In this document: piece by piece, positions 32,331 to 40,992 of the stretch
Numbering within the stretch: position 1 is the first letter of the stretch
Layout: every line of letters starts with the position of its first letter
Assembly (NCBI GenBank): GCA_020161795.1
Contig: JAIUOR010000016.1
Coordinates: forward strand, 1 to 62,868
DNA length: 62,868 nucleotides
Reading direction: 5' to 3'
DNA from: Actinomycetota bacterium
GTDB lineage: Bacteria; Actinomycetota; Actinomycetes; Propionibacteriales; Propionibacteriaceae
Notes under the pieces: model-generated
The model's input: only the letters and a program-made list of their open reading frames with translations
What the model was told of the DNA's origin: nothing
Database searches by the model: none
Program-made: the position numbers and the translations under genes

Positions 32331-34358
32331 TCAGGCCCGGCTCCACAGCGCGGTGCGCAGGTCAGCGATCTCGGACGCGGGGGCGAAGCAGACCGTCCCA
32401 CGGCAGACGTAGACCAGACCGGACTCCCCCGTGCCGCGATCGTCGAAGTGGTGGGCGAAGCCGGTGGAGCCCGGCCGGCCCACCACCACGGCGGTACCGA
32501 TCGGGGCCATCCGCCAGGTCGCGCGGGCGATCTCGGCCAGCGGGTCGCCGTCGGGGGTGACGACCACGGCGACGGCGGGTGAGAGCCCCGTCCGGGCCTC
32601 GTCGGCCACCACCAGGTCGGTCAGCGCCGAGCCGGCGAACCGGGGCGCCGCCGCAACCAGTCCACGGGTGGTGAGCGCCGCGGCATCGGCACGGGCCAGA
32701 TACTCCGGACGGTCGGCCAGCAGCCCGGTCAGCCGCAGCGCCGCCACCAGCGCGCTGGTGCCCGACGGCGTCGGGTTGTCCGAGACGTCACGTGGGCGGA
32801 CGTACAGCGCCTCAGCATCGTCCGCGGTGTCGTGGAAGCCGCCGTCGTCGGCGCCGAACCGGGCCAGCGCCACGTCGAGCAACGCCACCGCCCGCTCCAG
32901 CCAGACCGGCTCGCCGAGCGCGCCGGCCAGCCGGGCGAAGCCCTGGGCGACCGCGCCATAGTCCTCTGCGAGGCCCTCGGTGTCGCCAGCCACGCCCTCC
33001 AGCGAGGTGCGGCGCAGCCGTCCGTCCACCCAGTGGGTTCCCCACAGCGCCGAGGCCGCCCGCTCGGCCAGGTCGAGCCAGTCGCGCTCGTCGTAGACGG
33101 TGGCTGCCCAGACCAGGGAGTCGATCGTCCAGCCGTTCCAGGCCGCGATCAGCTTGTCGTCGCGGTCGGGAGCCCACCGGCGACGCCGGACGGCGAGCAG
33201 CTTCTCGCTCACCGACGCCAGCCGCTCAGCGTCCGGATGCCCCCGCAGCTGCAGCGTGGAGAGCCCGTGCTCGAAGCTCCCGGTGCTGGTCACGTGGAAG
33301 ACCCCGGCGGCCCAGTCCGCGTCCTCCTCGCCGAGCGCATCGGCCAGCAGCTCGGGGTTCCAGACGTAGTAGACGCCCTCGTGCTTGACGCCGCGGACGT
33401 CCAGGCTGTCGGCGTCCAGGCTGGCGGCGAATCCTCCGCCGGGCAGTTCCATCTCGCGTTCCAGCCAGCCGACGATGCCGCGCACCGTCCGCTCGAACAG
33501 GCCCCGGACCAGCGGCTCGTGGTCGGGCACTCGCCGCCAGCCGCGGGTGTAGGTGCCCAGCAGCAGCGCATTGTCGTAGAGCATCTTCTCGAAGTGCGGC
33601 ACCACCCAGCCGGCGTCGACGCTGTAGCGGTGGAAGCCACCGCCCAGCTGATCGACGATGCCGCCGCGGGCCATCGCCTCCAGGCTGCGCTGGGCGACGT
33701 CCAGCGAGCCGGGCTCGCCCTTCACCAGCAGGGCGTCGATCGCGCCCGGCTGCGGGAACTTGGGAGCGGTACCGAAGCCGCCGTGAATCGGGTCGAAGTC
33801 CTCTCCGAGCGAACCCAGCGCGCCCCACACGTCGATCGAGTCCGGCGCGGCGGGTGGGACGAACTCCGCCGCCAGGTGCTCGCGGATCGCCGCCGCGGAC
33901 TGCACCGCCTCATCGCGCCGCTCCCGCCAGGCCTCGGCGATGACCTCCGCCACCTGCGTGAAGGAGGGCAGCCCACGGCCCGGCTCGGGCGGATAGTAGG
34001 TACCGGCGAAGAAGGGACGCCCGTCCGGAGTGCAGAAGACCGTCATCGGCCAGCCGCCCTGACCGGTCAGCGCCTGGGTCGCCTTCATGTAGATCGCGTC
34101 GATGTCCGGACGCTCCTCGCGGTCGACCTTGATCGCCACGAAGTTCGGGTTCACCAGCTCGGCCACCGCCGGATCGCTGAACGATTCGTGCGCCATCACA
34201 TGGCACCAGTGACAAGCGGAGTAGCCGACCGACAGCAGGATCGGGACATCGCGCCGTTCGGCCTCGGCCAGAGCCTCGGGCCCCCACGGCCACCAGTCGA
34301 TCGGATTGTCGGCATGCTGCCGCAGGTACGGGGAGGCAGCCTCAGCGAGTCGATTCAC
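32331..34358 (-). CDS. Thioredoxin-domain protein of the DUF255/YyaL family
   Basis: A 675-residue protein. The N-terminal thioredoxin-like domain starts [22 protein letters not shown] and contains [10 protein letters not shown], a CxxC active site near residues 48-51, then [17 protein letters not shown]. The long C-terminal part is an (alpha/alpha)6-like helical domain resembling glycosidase or epimerase toroids. The combination is the DUF255 family, found in bacteria and, as SSP411, in animals; its reaction is unknown. Length is normal. Confidence 0.9.
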   Translation of the reverse strand: MNRLAEAASPYLRQHADNPIDWWPWGPEALAEAERRDVPILLSVGYSACHWCHVMAHESFSDPAVAELVNPNFVAIKVDREERPDIDAIYMKATQALTGQGGWPMTVFCTPDGRPFFAGTYYPPEPGRGLPSFTQVAEVIAEAWRERRDEAVQSAAAIREHLAAEFVPPAAPDSIDVWGALGSLGEDFDPIHGGFGTAPKFPQPGAIDALLVKGEPGSLDVAQRSLEAMARGGIVDQLGGGFHRYSVDAGWVVPHFEKMLYDNALLLGTYTRGWRRVPDHEPLVRGLFERTVRGIVGWLEREMELPGGGFAASLDADSLDVRGVKHEGVYYVWNPELLADALGEEDADWAAGVFHVTSTGSFEHGLSTLQLRGHPDAERLASVSEKLLAVRRRRWAPDRDDKLIAAWNGWTIDSLVWAATVYDERDWLDLAERAASALWGTHWVDGRLRRTSLEGVAGDTEGLAEDYGAVAQGFARLAGALGEPVWLERAVALLDVALARFGADDGGFHDTADDAEALYVRPRDVSDNPTPSGTSALVAALRLTGLLADRPEYLARADAAALTTRGLVAAAPRFAGSALTDLVVADEARTGLSPAVAVVVTPDGDPLAEIARATWRMAPIGTAVVVGRPGSTGFAHHFDDRGTGESGLVYVCRGTVCFAPASEIADLRTALWSRA

Positions 34359-34414
34359 AGGCCAACCCTAACCGCGTCGCGACCGCCGGCGCGCTCCTCC
34401 AGCGCCGGCCTGAA

Positions 34415-35674
34415 CTACGCGGTTCCGTGGGGCGCCGGCGGTGAGGCCGCGAGCTGGTCACGGCGGCGGGTGAGGTAGGCGCGCTCCGCGGAGTTGCCCG
34501 ACAGGGCGATCGCGCGGTCGTAGGCGTCCCGCGCCTCGGCGCTGCGTCCGAGACGACGCAGGAGATCGGCCCGGGTCGCGTGGAAGGCGTGATACCCGTC
34601 GAGCGCCGACGCGAGCCGGTCCACTTCCGCCAGCCCGACCGCAGGCCCGTCGAGCTCGGCGAGCGCCACGGCCTGGTTGAGGCGGACGATCGGAGAGGGA
34701 TCGAGGGCGCTCAACCGGCGGTAGAGGGCGACGATGGCCGACCAGTCGGTGTCGCGACCAGACGGCGCTGCGGTGTGCACCGCGTTGATCGCGGCGAGCA
34801 GCTGGTATCGCCCGGGCGGGTTCGCACCAACCGCCTCGACCCCGGATCGCACCAGGGCCTGACCCTCCGCGATCAGCTCTCGGTCCCAGGAGCCGCGGTC
34901 CTGTTCGTCGAGGGTGACGAGCTCACCGGTACGGGAGACCCGCGCCTGCCGGCGGGCGTCGATGAGCAGCATCAGTGCCAGCAGCCCGGTGACCTCGGCG
35001 TCGTCGGGGAGCAGGTCGCGCAGCAGCCGGGCCAGGCGAATCGCCTCGTCGGTCAGGTCGGCACGCACCGGGTCGTCGCCTTCGCTGGCGAGGTAGCCCT
35101 CGTTGAAGACGAGGTAGATCACGGACATGACCCCGGCGAGCCGCTCGCCGATGTCAGCGTCCGAGGGCACGCGGTACGGGATGTGCGCCGCCTTGATCTT
35201 CGCCTTCGCGCGCGTGATGCGCTGCGCGAGCGCGGTCTCCTTGACGAGGAACGCGCTCGCGATCTGGGCGACGGTGAGGCCGCCGAGCAGGCGCAGCGTG
35301 AGCGCCACCCGCGCCTCCATCGCCAGAGCCGGGTGACAGCAGGTGAAGATCAGCCGGAGCCGGTCGTCCTCGACCGGACCACCGGGCTCGGCATGCTCGG
35401 AGTCGTGCACCATCTCGGCCGCCTCGTGTTTGGCTCGACGCTGGGACTCGCGTCGGATCCGGTCGATCGCCTTGCGGGCGGCCGTGGTGGTCAGCCAGCC
35501 ACCGGGATTGGGTGGGACGCCGTCACGCGGCCACCGCTCGACCGCCACCGCGAAGGCCTCCGCCGCCGCTTCCTCGGCGATGTCGAGATCGCCGAAGCGC
35601 CGGGCCAGGCCGGCGACCAGCAGCCCCCATTGCTCGCGGTGGACGCTGCCGATCGCCTCGTCGACGGTCGTCAC
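34415..35674 (-). CDS. ECF sigma factor with C-terminal TPR-like domain (ECF42 type)
   Basis: A 419-residue sigma factor. Region 2 covers about residues 10-75 (FGDLDIAEEAAAEAFAVAVERWP), region 4 about 125-170 (LRLLGGLTVAQIASAFLVKETALAQRI). About 240 further residues form TPR-like hairpins, including ARARVSRTGELVTLDEQDR-like DUF6596 and a final AEARDAYDRAIAL repeat. This size, and the two DGPF genes in the same operon, define the ECF42 group; the C-terminal extension takes the place of an anti-sigma factor. The GTG overlaps the stop of the first DGPF gene. Confidence 0.88.
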   Translation of the reverse strand: MTTVDEAIGSVHREQWGLLVAGLARRFGDLDIAEEAAAEAFAVAVERWPRDGVPPNPGGWLTTTAARKAIDRIRRESQRRAKHEAAEMVHDSEHAEPGGPVEDDRLRLIFTCCHPALAMEARVALTLRLLGGLTVAQIASAFLVKETALAQRITRAKAKIKAAHIPYRVPSDADIGERLAGVMSVIYLVFNEGYLASEGDDPVRADLTDEAIRLARLLRDLLPDDAEVTGLLALMLLIDARRQARVSRTGELVTLDEQDRGSWDRELIAEGQALVRSGVEAVGANPPGRYQLLAAINAVHTAAPSGRDTDWSAIVALYRRLSALDPSPIVRLNQAVALAELDGPAVGLAEVDRLASALDGYHAFHATRADLLRRLGRSAEARDAYDRAIALSGNSAERAYLTRRRDQLAASPPAPHGTA

Positions 35675-36057
35675 GGCTCCAGCATGGCCTCGATGGATGC
35701 GGCGGTGTGGAACGGGCGCACCTCGACCTTGCCCCGGCACGCCCTGGATGCGCGCGCGGCGAGCGCGAGGGCCTCGTCGAGGTCGGCGGCCTCGATGACC
35801 CAGAAGCCGCCGAGATACTCCTTGCTCTCGAGGTAGGGGCCGTCGGTGAACAGCGGCGTCTCGCCCCGGCCGTCGACGGTTGTCGCGGTGGGGGCCGCTT
35901 CCAGCCCGTCGGCGAAGACGAGTTGCCCGTCGCGCTCCAGTTCGGAGTTGAAGGCGCCGGTATCGGCGAACGACTGCAGCATCTCCTCCCTGGACGCGTA
36001 GCCACCGAGCTTGCCGCGCTCGGCCGGGCCGAAGACGGACATCATGTAGCGAGGCAT
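35671..36057 (-). CDS. DGPF/YCII-related protein, ECF42-linked (1)
   Basis: A 128-residue ferredoxin-like-fold protein of the YCII/DGPF family. PLFTDGPYLESKEYLGGFWVIEA contains the DGP(F/Y) motif. The second half (DEALALAARASRACRGKVEVRPF) is typical of the family. It lies between the second DGPF gene (5-nt gap) and the sigma gene (GTGA overlap). DGPF genes are the usual targets and companions of ECF42 factors; their biochemical role is unknown. Confidence 0.85.
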   Translation of the reverse strand: MPRYMMSVFGPAERGKLGGYASREEMLQSFADTGAFNSELERDGQLVFADGLEAAPTATTVDGRGETPLFTDGPYLESKEYLGGFWVIEAADLDEALALAARASRACRGKVEVRPFHTAASIEAMLEP

Positions 36058-36062
36058 GTCGA

Positions 36063-36449
36063 TCACGCCTCTCGGGAGGGCGCGAACTTGGCAGCCGGAC
36101 CGATCCTGGGAGGGAAGCGGTGCACTTCCTGCGGCCAGTCGAGGGCGACTGCGAGCCGACCGGCCCAGTAGCGCGCGGTTTCGTCGTCCGGAACGTCGAT
36201 GACGGCGAAGCCGCCGAGGTGCTCCTTGGTCTCCACGTACGGTCCGTCGGTGAACACCGGCTCCCCGTCGACGGACGTGACGCCGCACAGCGCGGTGGAG
36301 CCGTCGATTCCGCCGGCGCCGTAGACGAAGACGCCCGCGGCCACCATCTCGTCGAGCACGGCCACGCTGGCTTCGGCCTTCGCGAGCAGCTCCTCACGGG
36401 TGTGCGGGGGCACCCACTCGTCGTTGAATGCGATCAGGTACTCAGTCAC
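36063..36449 (-). CDS. DGPF/YCII-related protein, ECF42-linked (2)
   Basis: A 128-residue DGPF protein with PVFTDGPYVETKEHLGGFAVIDV. It is the first gene of the ECF42 operon. GTG 36449 is preferred, because GGAG lies 6 nt upstream; an ATG two codons earlier is too close to that site. A TGTCGT hexamer is present upstream on the minus strand, but I find no convincing -10 partner for an ECF-type promoter. Confidence 0.83.
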   Translation of the reverse strand: MTEYLIAFNDEWVPPHTREELLAKAEASVAVLDEMVAAGVFVYGAGGIDGSTALCGVTSVDGEPVFTDGPYVETKEHLGGFAVIDVPDDETARYWAGRLAVALDWPQEVHRFPPRIGPAAKFAPSREA

Positions 36450-36596
36450 TGCCATCTCCTCAGGTGCGTGAGCGCCCTTGCCGGCCGCTCGTCTACCCAT
36501 TCCACGAACGGCCTCTCCCCGATACGACAGGGCTCGAGCCCCCGTGGGTTCCGCTCGTTGACGTCGGCCTTCGTGATGCCGAGCGCGACGAAGCCG

Positions 36597-36785
36597 CTAC
36601 CTGGAACCGCGCGACTCGCCTTCCACGGGCGGTTCGGCGTCGGCATTCCCCGGGACGTTGATCTTGCGCAGGTGGTGTCGCAGGCTGACGAACAGCAACC
36701 CGAGGACGACCAGCAGCAGCCCCGCCATCGCCAGCGGCAGCCAGGACGGCGTGACGATGTCGGATCCCAAGTCGAACAACACCAT
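36597..36785 (-). CDS. Small single-helix membrane protein
   Basis: A 62-residue protein with one hydrophobic helix at about residues 14-36 and a basic stretch (SLRHHLRKIN) after it, indicating a cytoplasmic C-terminus. No known motif. A small membrane protein occupies the same place beside mca in mycobacteria (Rv1083), which supports it as real. Its -10 hexamer begins with the mca stop codon. Confidence 0.65.
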   Translation of the reverse strand: MVLFDLGSDIVTPSWLPLAMAGLLLVVLGLLFVSLRHHLRKINVPGNADAEPPVEGESRGSR

Positions 36786-36791
36786 GGCTCG

Positions 36792-36797
36792 ACCCTA
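36792..36797 (-). promoter_or_regulatory. -10 hexamer for leaderless small membrane protein, overlapping the mca stop
   Basis: TAGGGT on the minus strand lies 6 nt before ATG 36785. Its first three bases are the TAG stop of mca (36795-36797). Confidence 0.5.
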
Positions 36798-37682
36798 CCC
36801 CGCCTGCTCGCGCACCCCGGCGAACAGGTCGGATTCGGGGATCTCGCTCGGCACCGTCGAGCGGACCAACTGGAAGTCCTCGGTCGGCCAGCCGGCGCGC
36901 TCGACCTCCAGCGGCACCGCGAACCAGAAGCTGTCCGGGTCGATCTGGCTGGCGTGGGCCAGCAGCGCCGCGTTGCGCACGTCGAAGAAGTCCGCCGCCG
37001 GCACGAAGGTGGTGGGCTGCAGCCGGGCGTCCGCCTCCTCCGACCACTCCGCGAGCCGCTGCGCGTAGGGACGCTCCAGCCCTCGGACGTGCATGGCCTC
37101 GTCCAGGGCGGCGTAGCGGCCGCGGTGGAAACCCATCTGGTAGTACACCTTGGAAACCTGCCAGGGCTCGCCATGCTCGGGCCACAGCTCCGGATCGGCC
37201 GCCTGGTCCACCGCCGCCATCGAGACGACATGGCACTGGATGTGGTCGGGGTGGGGGTAACCGCCGCGCTCGTCATAGGTGGTCAGCACCTGCGGACGGA
37301 ACTCGCGGATCACCTTCACCAGCCGCCCAGCGGCCTCGTCCACGTCGGCCAGCGCGAACGCCTCCGGGCTGGCCGGCTGCCAGTCGTCGCCGGAGGGGAA
37401 GCCGGAATCGCGGTAGCCCAGCCAGACATGCTCGATGCCCAGGATCCGGGCGGCGAAGGCCATCTCGGCCCGCCGCAACTCCGGCAGCCGGGCCCAGTTC
37501 TCCGGGGTGTCGAGCTTGGGGTTGAGGATCTCGCCCTCCTCGCCCCCGGTACAGCTGGCCACCATGACGCGCGCCCCGCGGGAGACGTAGTAGGCGGTGC
37601 TGGCCGCACCCTTGGACGACTCGTCGTCCGGGTGGGCATGGACATGAAGGAGCCGGAGGCCGGCATCAGGCAGGTCAGACAT
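36795..37682 (-). CDS. mca: Mycothiol S-conjugate amidase
   Basis: A 295-residue zinc amidase that cleaves mycothiol adducts to mercapturic acids and GlcN-Ins, detoxifying electrophiles. LHVHAHPDDES holds the zinc-binding His-x2-Asp-Asp, CTGGEEGEILNPKL and YPHPDHIQCH the remaining ligand His and catalytic residues. These features fit Mca more closely than the deacetylase MshB. ATG 37682 is preferred; an in-frame ATG at 37691 is possible. Its presence indicates that the organism makes mycothiol. Confidence 0.92.
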   Translation of the reverse strand: MSDLPDAGLRLLHVHAHPDDESSKGAASTAYYVSRGARVMVASCTGGEEGEILNPKLDTPENWARLPELRRAEMAFAARILGIEHVWLGYRDSGFPSGDDWQPASPEAFALADVDEAAGRLVKVIREFRPQVLTTYDERGGYPHPDHIQCHVVSMAAVDQAADPELWPEHGEPWQVSKVYYQMGFHRGRYAALDEAMHVRGLERPYAQRLAEWSEEADARLQPTTFVPAADFFDVRNAALLAHASQIDPDSFWFAVPLEVERAGWPTEDFQLVRSTVPSEIPESDLFAGVREQAG

Positions 37683-37741
37683 CGACACCATTGTGAGTGC
37701 AGCGTCAACCCCCATCGACCAGATCGGGTTGAATGGGACGC

Positions 37742-38137
37742 ATGGAGACCGACGCCGAACGGATCGCGCGACGCTACCCAGCCCGGCGCCCGCTGGCCGA
37801 CTGGCGGCTGCTGGCCGTGGTGCTGGCGGCGATCGGCCTGGGCTGGATCGGCTGGGTGGCCTTCCAGGGTGCCGTGCCGCCGGTCGTGGCCCGGGTTGAC
37901 GCCTTCCAGGTGATCTCCGACACCGAGATCGAGGTCACCGTCGCCCTGGAACGCGAGGACACCAGCCGGGGAGCCCGCTGTCTGCTGTACGTGCAGGCGG
38001 TCAGCTACGAGCGCGTCGGCGAACTCGAGGTGAAGGTCCCCGCCGGCGGCGATCATCACACCAAGCAGACCGTGATCGTCCGCACCTTCAAGCCGGGAAC
38101 CTCGGCCGCGGCCGAGGACTGCCGCCCCACCGACTGA
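37742..38137 (+). CDS. DUF4307 membrane-anchored protein
   Basis: A 131-residue protein with one membrane helix at about residues 24-43 (LLAVVLAAIGLGWIGWVAFQ) followed by an extracellular beta-rich domain. The ARRYPARRP start and the VTFxLxR-like strand (VTVALERED) match DUF4307, which sits between mca and greA in many actinobacteria. Function unknown. An ATG at 37733 is an alternative start. Confidence 0.82.
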   Translation: METDAERIARRYPARRPLADWRLLAVVLAAIGLGWIGWVAFQGAVPPVVARVDAFQVISDTEIEVTVALEREDTSRGARCLLYVQAVSYERVGELEVKVPAGGDHHTKQTVIVRTFKPGTSAAAEDCRPTD

Positions 38138-38266
38138 CCCCGCACCCAGCAGAATCCGGGCGATTCCGGCCGCCCTCGCGCATAGTCCACCCGCGTCACC
38201 CGTATCCCCCGGTTTGTGCGCGATGGGTGAGATCAGGGCCAAGGCGAGGAAATCGAGCGCATGGGA

Positions 38267-38272
38267 TATGGT
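38267..38272 (+). promoter_or_regulatory. -10 hexamer for leaderless greA
   Basis: TATGGT lies 6 nt before ATG 38279. Confidence 0.5.
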
Positions 38273-38278
38273 CGATCG

Positions 38279-38785
38279 ATGGTTGACGCGAACACCACGA
38301 CCACCTGGCTCACCCAGGAGGCCCACGACAAGCTGACCGCTGAACTGAACTACCTCAAGGGCGAGGGACGCCAGAAGGTCTCGGCGAAGATCGCCCAGGC
38401 CCGCGACGAGGGCGACCTCTCCGAGAACGGCGGCTACCACGCCGCCCGGGAGGAACAGGGCCATCAGGAGGCCCGCATCCGGCAGCTGGCCGCCATTCTC
38501 GAATCGGCCCAGGTCGGCGAACCGCCGACCGGCAATCAGGTCACCCCCGGCACGCTGGTGACGATCTACTTCGACGGCGACCCGGACGACGACGACACCT
38601 TCCTGCTGGGCTCACGCGAGGTGATGGGGCTGGACGATTCGGTCGACATCGACGTGTATTCCCCGCAATCGCCGCTGGGCGCAGCCGTGCTCGGCGCCGC
38701 GCCCGGCGACACCGTCGCCTACAGCGCCCCGAACGGCAAGCCGATCGAGGTCACCATCGTCGAGGTGAAGCCCTTCGCCGGCTAG
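38279..38785 (+). CDS. greA: Transcription elongation factor GreA
   Basis: A 168-residue cleavage factor that rescues backtracked RNA polymerase. The N-terminal coiled coil carries ARDEGDLSENGGYHAAREEQ, whose tip Asp and Glu act at the polymerase active site. The C-terminal FKBP-like domain ends with NGKPIEVTIVEVKPF. ATG 38279 is chosen because of the -10 spacing; a longer in-frame ORF from 38261 would contain that -10. Its stop and that of the convergent DUF2089 gene share CTAG. Confidence 0.95.
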   Translation: MVDANTTTTWLTQEAHDKLTAELNYLKGEGRQKVSAKIAQARDEGDLSENGGYHAAREEQGHQEARIRQLAAILESAQVGEPPTGNQVTPGTLVTIYFDGDPDDDDTFLLGSREVMGLDDSVDIDVYSPQSPLGAAVLGAAPGDTVAYSAPNGKPIEVTIVEVKPFAG

Positions 38786-39171
38786 GAGGTCGTCGACTCC
38801 AGCTCGGTCAGCAGCGCCGCCGCCTCGCCAGGGGCGAGCGCGCCGCTGGCCACCTCGGCCAGCACCTGGTCTCGGGTGAGCGCCGGCGGCGCCTCGGATT
38901 CTCCCGCCAGACCCAGCTTCACCAGCAGCTGCGTGAACCGGCTGCGGGCCGTCGGATAGGAGACGCCCAGGTGCTTCTCCACCTCACGCAGGTTGCCACG
39001 CGAGGCCAGGAACACCCGCAGCAACTCGGTCTCGCGCTCATCGAGCGCGCAGAAGTCGCAGGGGGCGAAGTCCCCCGCCAACTCGGTGCCGCAGGAACGG
39101 CATCCGAGCCTGGTGGTGATCAGTTCGCCGCCACAGACCGGGCAGTCGGACGGCGCATGGTAGACGGTCAT
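38782..39171 (-). CDS. DUF2089 zinc-ribbon/HTH protein
   Basis: A 129-residue protein. CPVCGG and CRSCGTE at residues about 10-30, with a further CDFC, form a zinc ribbon. Residues about 45-90 hold a helix-turn-helix (LREVEKHLGVSYPTARSRFTQLL), the core of DUF2089. It is probably a transcription factor. The ATG overlaps the stop of a 19-codon upstream ORF as ATGA, and no independent ribosome site is seen close to it. Confidence 0.8.
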   Translation of the reverse strand: MTVYHAPSDCPVCGGELITTRLGCRSCGTELAGDFAPCDFCALDERETELLRVFLASRGNLREVEKHLGVSYPTARSRFTQLLVKLGLAGESEAPPALTRDQVLAEVASGALAPGEAAALLTELESTTS

Positions 39172-39227
39172 CGTGGCCCGGCCTCGACCGTCGCCCAGCA
39201 GTGCGCCCTGCTGAAGTCTTCCCACAT
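39168..39227 (-). CDS. Possible leaderless 19-residue upstream ORF of the DUF2089 gene
   Basis: An ATG lies 7 nt after TAGGCT. The ORF reads MWEDFSRAHCW and ends at a TGA that overlaps the DUF2089 ATG. The geometry suggests a translated leader coupled to the regulator gene. The alternative is an N-terminally extended DUF2089 protein from GTG 39225. Confidence 0.35.
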   Translation of the reverse strand: MWEDFSRAHCWATVEAGPR

Positions 39228-39234
39228 ACCTTGC

Positions 39235-39240
39235 AGCCTA
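39235..39240 (-). promoter_or_regulatory. -10 hexamer upstream of the DUF2089 leader ORF
   Basis: TAGGCT on the minus strand lies 7 nt before ATG 39227. Confidence 0.4.
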
Positions 39241-39382
39241 CCCATAGCCGGAGGACAGCACCCGGCAGCGCGACCCGACGCGATCGCTGCCCTGCCGGCC
39301 AGGGGTTGCCCCGATTTGCCCGATTCGGCGACGAATCCCGGCAGGCGTGTGACGCTGGCGGCGTGCGCGGGAATTACCAGGC

Positions 39383-39937
39383 ATGACAAGCGAGCATCGG
39401 GACCAGGCCTGGCTGGAAGAACTGTTCGACCGGTACGGCGGGCGGTTGCGGGCGTTCGCGATCCGCCGGGTGGGTCCGGACAACGCCGACGACATCGTCT
39501 CGGAGGTGTTCGCGATCACCTGGCAGCGACGCCGCGAGGTCCAGGACGCAGCCCTACCGTGGCTGTACCAGCTCGCCCGCCAAGCCGTCCTGCACCACCT
39601 GCGGGCCAGCTCCCGTCGCTCCGCCCTGGCGGACACGATCGCGGCGGGCTCGCGCGACCAGCCCGCGACCTCGGCCGAAGACCAGTCCCAGGCCCTGGTC
39701 GACAGCATCCTGGACGGCCTGAACGAGACGGACGCGGAGGTGCTGCGCCTCACGGTGTGGGACCAGCTCACCCCGTCCGAGATCGCCCAGGTGCTCGACC
39801 TCAGCCCGGCGGCGGCGCGGAACCGTCTGATGCGGGCGCGCAGGCACGCCCAGGAACTCTACGAGTCCCATGCGAGCGACCGCGCGCCGGCCCCGACCAC
39901 TCCGTCGAGCATCGAGCCCTGCCCGACCCTCACCTGA
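39383..39937 (+). CDS. ECF-type RNA polymerase sigma factor
   Basis: A 184-residue sigma factor. Region 2 spans about residues 8-60 (YGGRLRAFAIRRVGPDNADDIVSEVFAITWQRR) and region 4 about 110-160 (LTVWDQLTPSEIAQVLDLSPAAARNRLMRARR). The C-terminal tail is Pro/Thr rich. It is followed 12 nt later by a membrane protein, likely its partner. No extended C-terminal regulatory domain is present, unlike the ECF42 factor in this window. Confidence 0.88.
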   Translation: MTSEHRDQAWLEELFDRYGGRLRAFAIRRVGPDNADDIVSEVFAITWQRRREVQDAALPWLYQLARQAVLHHLRASSRRSALADTIAAGSRDQPATSAEDQSQALVDSILDGLNETDAEVLRLTVWDQLTPSEIAQVLDLSPAAARNRLMRARRHAQELYESHASDRAPAPTTPSSIEPCPTLT

Positions 39938-39949
39938 AGGACGACCACC

Positions 39950-40933
39950 ATGACCGAACTGTTCGAAGACCTGATGCGCACCCAGGATCCCGCCCGCGGC
40001 TTCCCCGGCTACACCCGCGACGACCGCGACCACCTGATCGGGTCGGTGACCACCGCGCCGACTCCGCTCGGCAACCCGACACCAGTCAGGCGCGACGCCA
40101 GGAGCGCCCGCCGCCTGGGCGTCGGCATCGCCGCCGCGGCCGCGCTGATCGCGCTGGGGCTGGTCACCCAGGCGATCCTGCCGATCGGCACCGTCGGCAG
40201 CCCGCAATCCGCCGCGGCCCTCGATCGGCTCGCGCAGGCCATCCCCGAGGTACGGATCCCGGACGACAGCTACGAGCTCACCGTGGCGACCTCGTCGTGG
40301 ATCAGCAATACCTCCGGCCGGCGGCTGACCGACACCCGACGAACCTGGCTCGCACCCGATGGCTGGTCATGGGCGCAGGAGACCGGTGACGGCGACCACT
40401 ACCATCTGCTCCCTGCACTCTGCTATCCGTGGTCGCTCAACGGCGCCGCCCCCGACCCGGCCGCGATGGTCGACTACCTGCGAACCCGCGTGACCGGATC
40501 CAGCTCGACCGACGAGGCGGTCTTCGACGCGATCACCACCCACCTGCGGGAGAGCGCCGTCTCCGCAGACCTCCGGGCCGCGGCGATCCACGCCCTGGCA
40601 CTCATCGAGCACGTCACCGTCACCGAGAATGCCGTCGACCCGGCGGGCCGTCCCGCCACGAAGGTCGACTTCATCGACCCGGTCAACCGACCCAACGCGG
40701 CGCGCTCGTTCTATTTCGACCCCGCCAACTCCCAGATCCTCGCCGACGAGTACCTCCTCGACGGGGCGGCGGACTCATGGACGATCGTCACCGAACGCCG
40801 CATCGTCGACGCCATCCCCGCTGAGGTCACCTCCAAACTCGGCACCGAGCGCGTCTTCCACTCCGTCCACGTCATGCCCGACGGCAGCCTCGAGGTCGCC
40901 CCGGGAGAGATCCCCGACGAGTTCAGGTGCTGA
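39950..40933 (+). CDS. CU044_5270-family membrane protein, possible anti-sigma partner
   Basis: A 327-residue protein. Residues 1-55 are cytoplasmic (ELFEDLMRTQDPARGF), one helix lies at about 60-82, and a large extracellular domain of about 240 residues follows. The layout and the position directly after an ECF sigma gene match the CU044_5270 family. I see no HxxxCxxC zinc anti-sigma motif. An anti-sigma role is likely by context but not shown. GAAGGACG precedes the ATG. Confidence 0.75.
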   Translation: MTELFEDLMRTQDPARGFPGYTRDDRDHLIGSVTTAPTPLGNPTPVRRDARSARRLGVGIAAAAALIALGLVTQAILPIGTVGSPQSAAALDRLAQAIPEVRIPDDSYELTVATSSWISNTSGRRLTDTRRTWLAPDGWSWAQETGDGDHYHLLPALCYPWSLNGAAPDPAAMVDYLRTRVTGSSSTDEAVFDAITTHLRESAVSADLRAAAIHALALIEHVTVTENAVDPAGRPATKVDFIDPVNRPNAARSFYFDPANSQILADEYLLDGAADSWTIVTERRIVDAIPAEVTSKLGTERVFHSVHVMPDGSLEVAPGEIPDEFRC

Positions 40934-40992
40934 CCTTGGCCCAACCACCGGCGGCATGCATCGTGAGGCGCTTGATCGTCTTCGTCGCGCCG

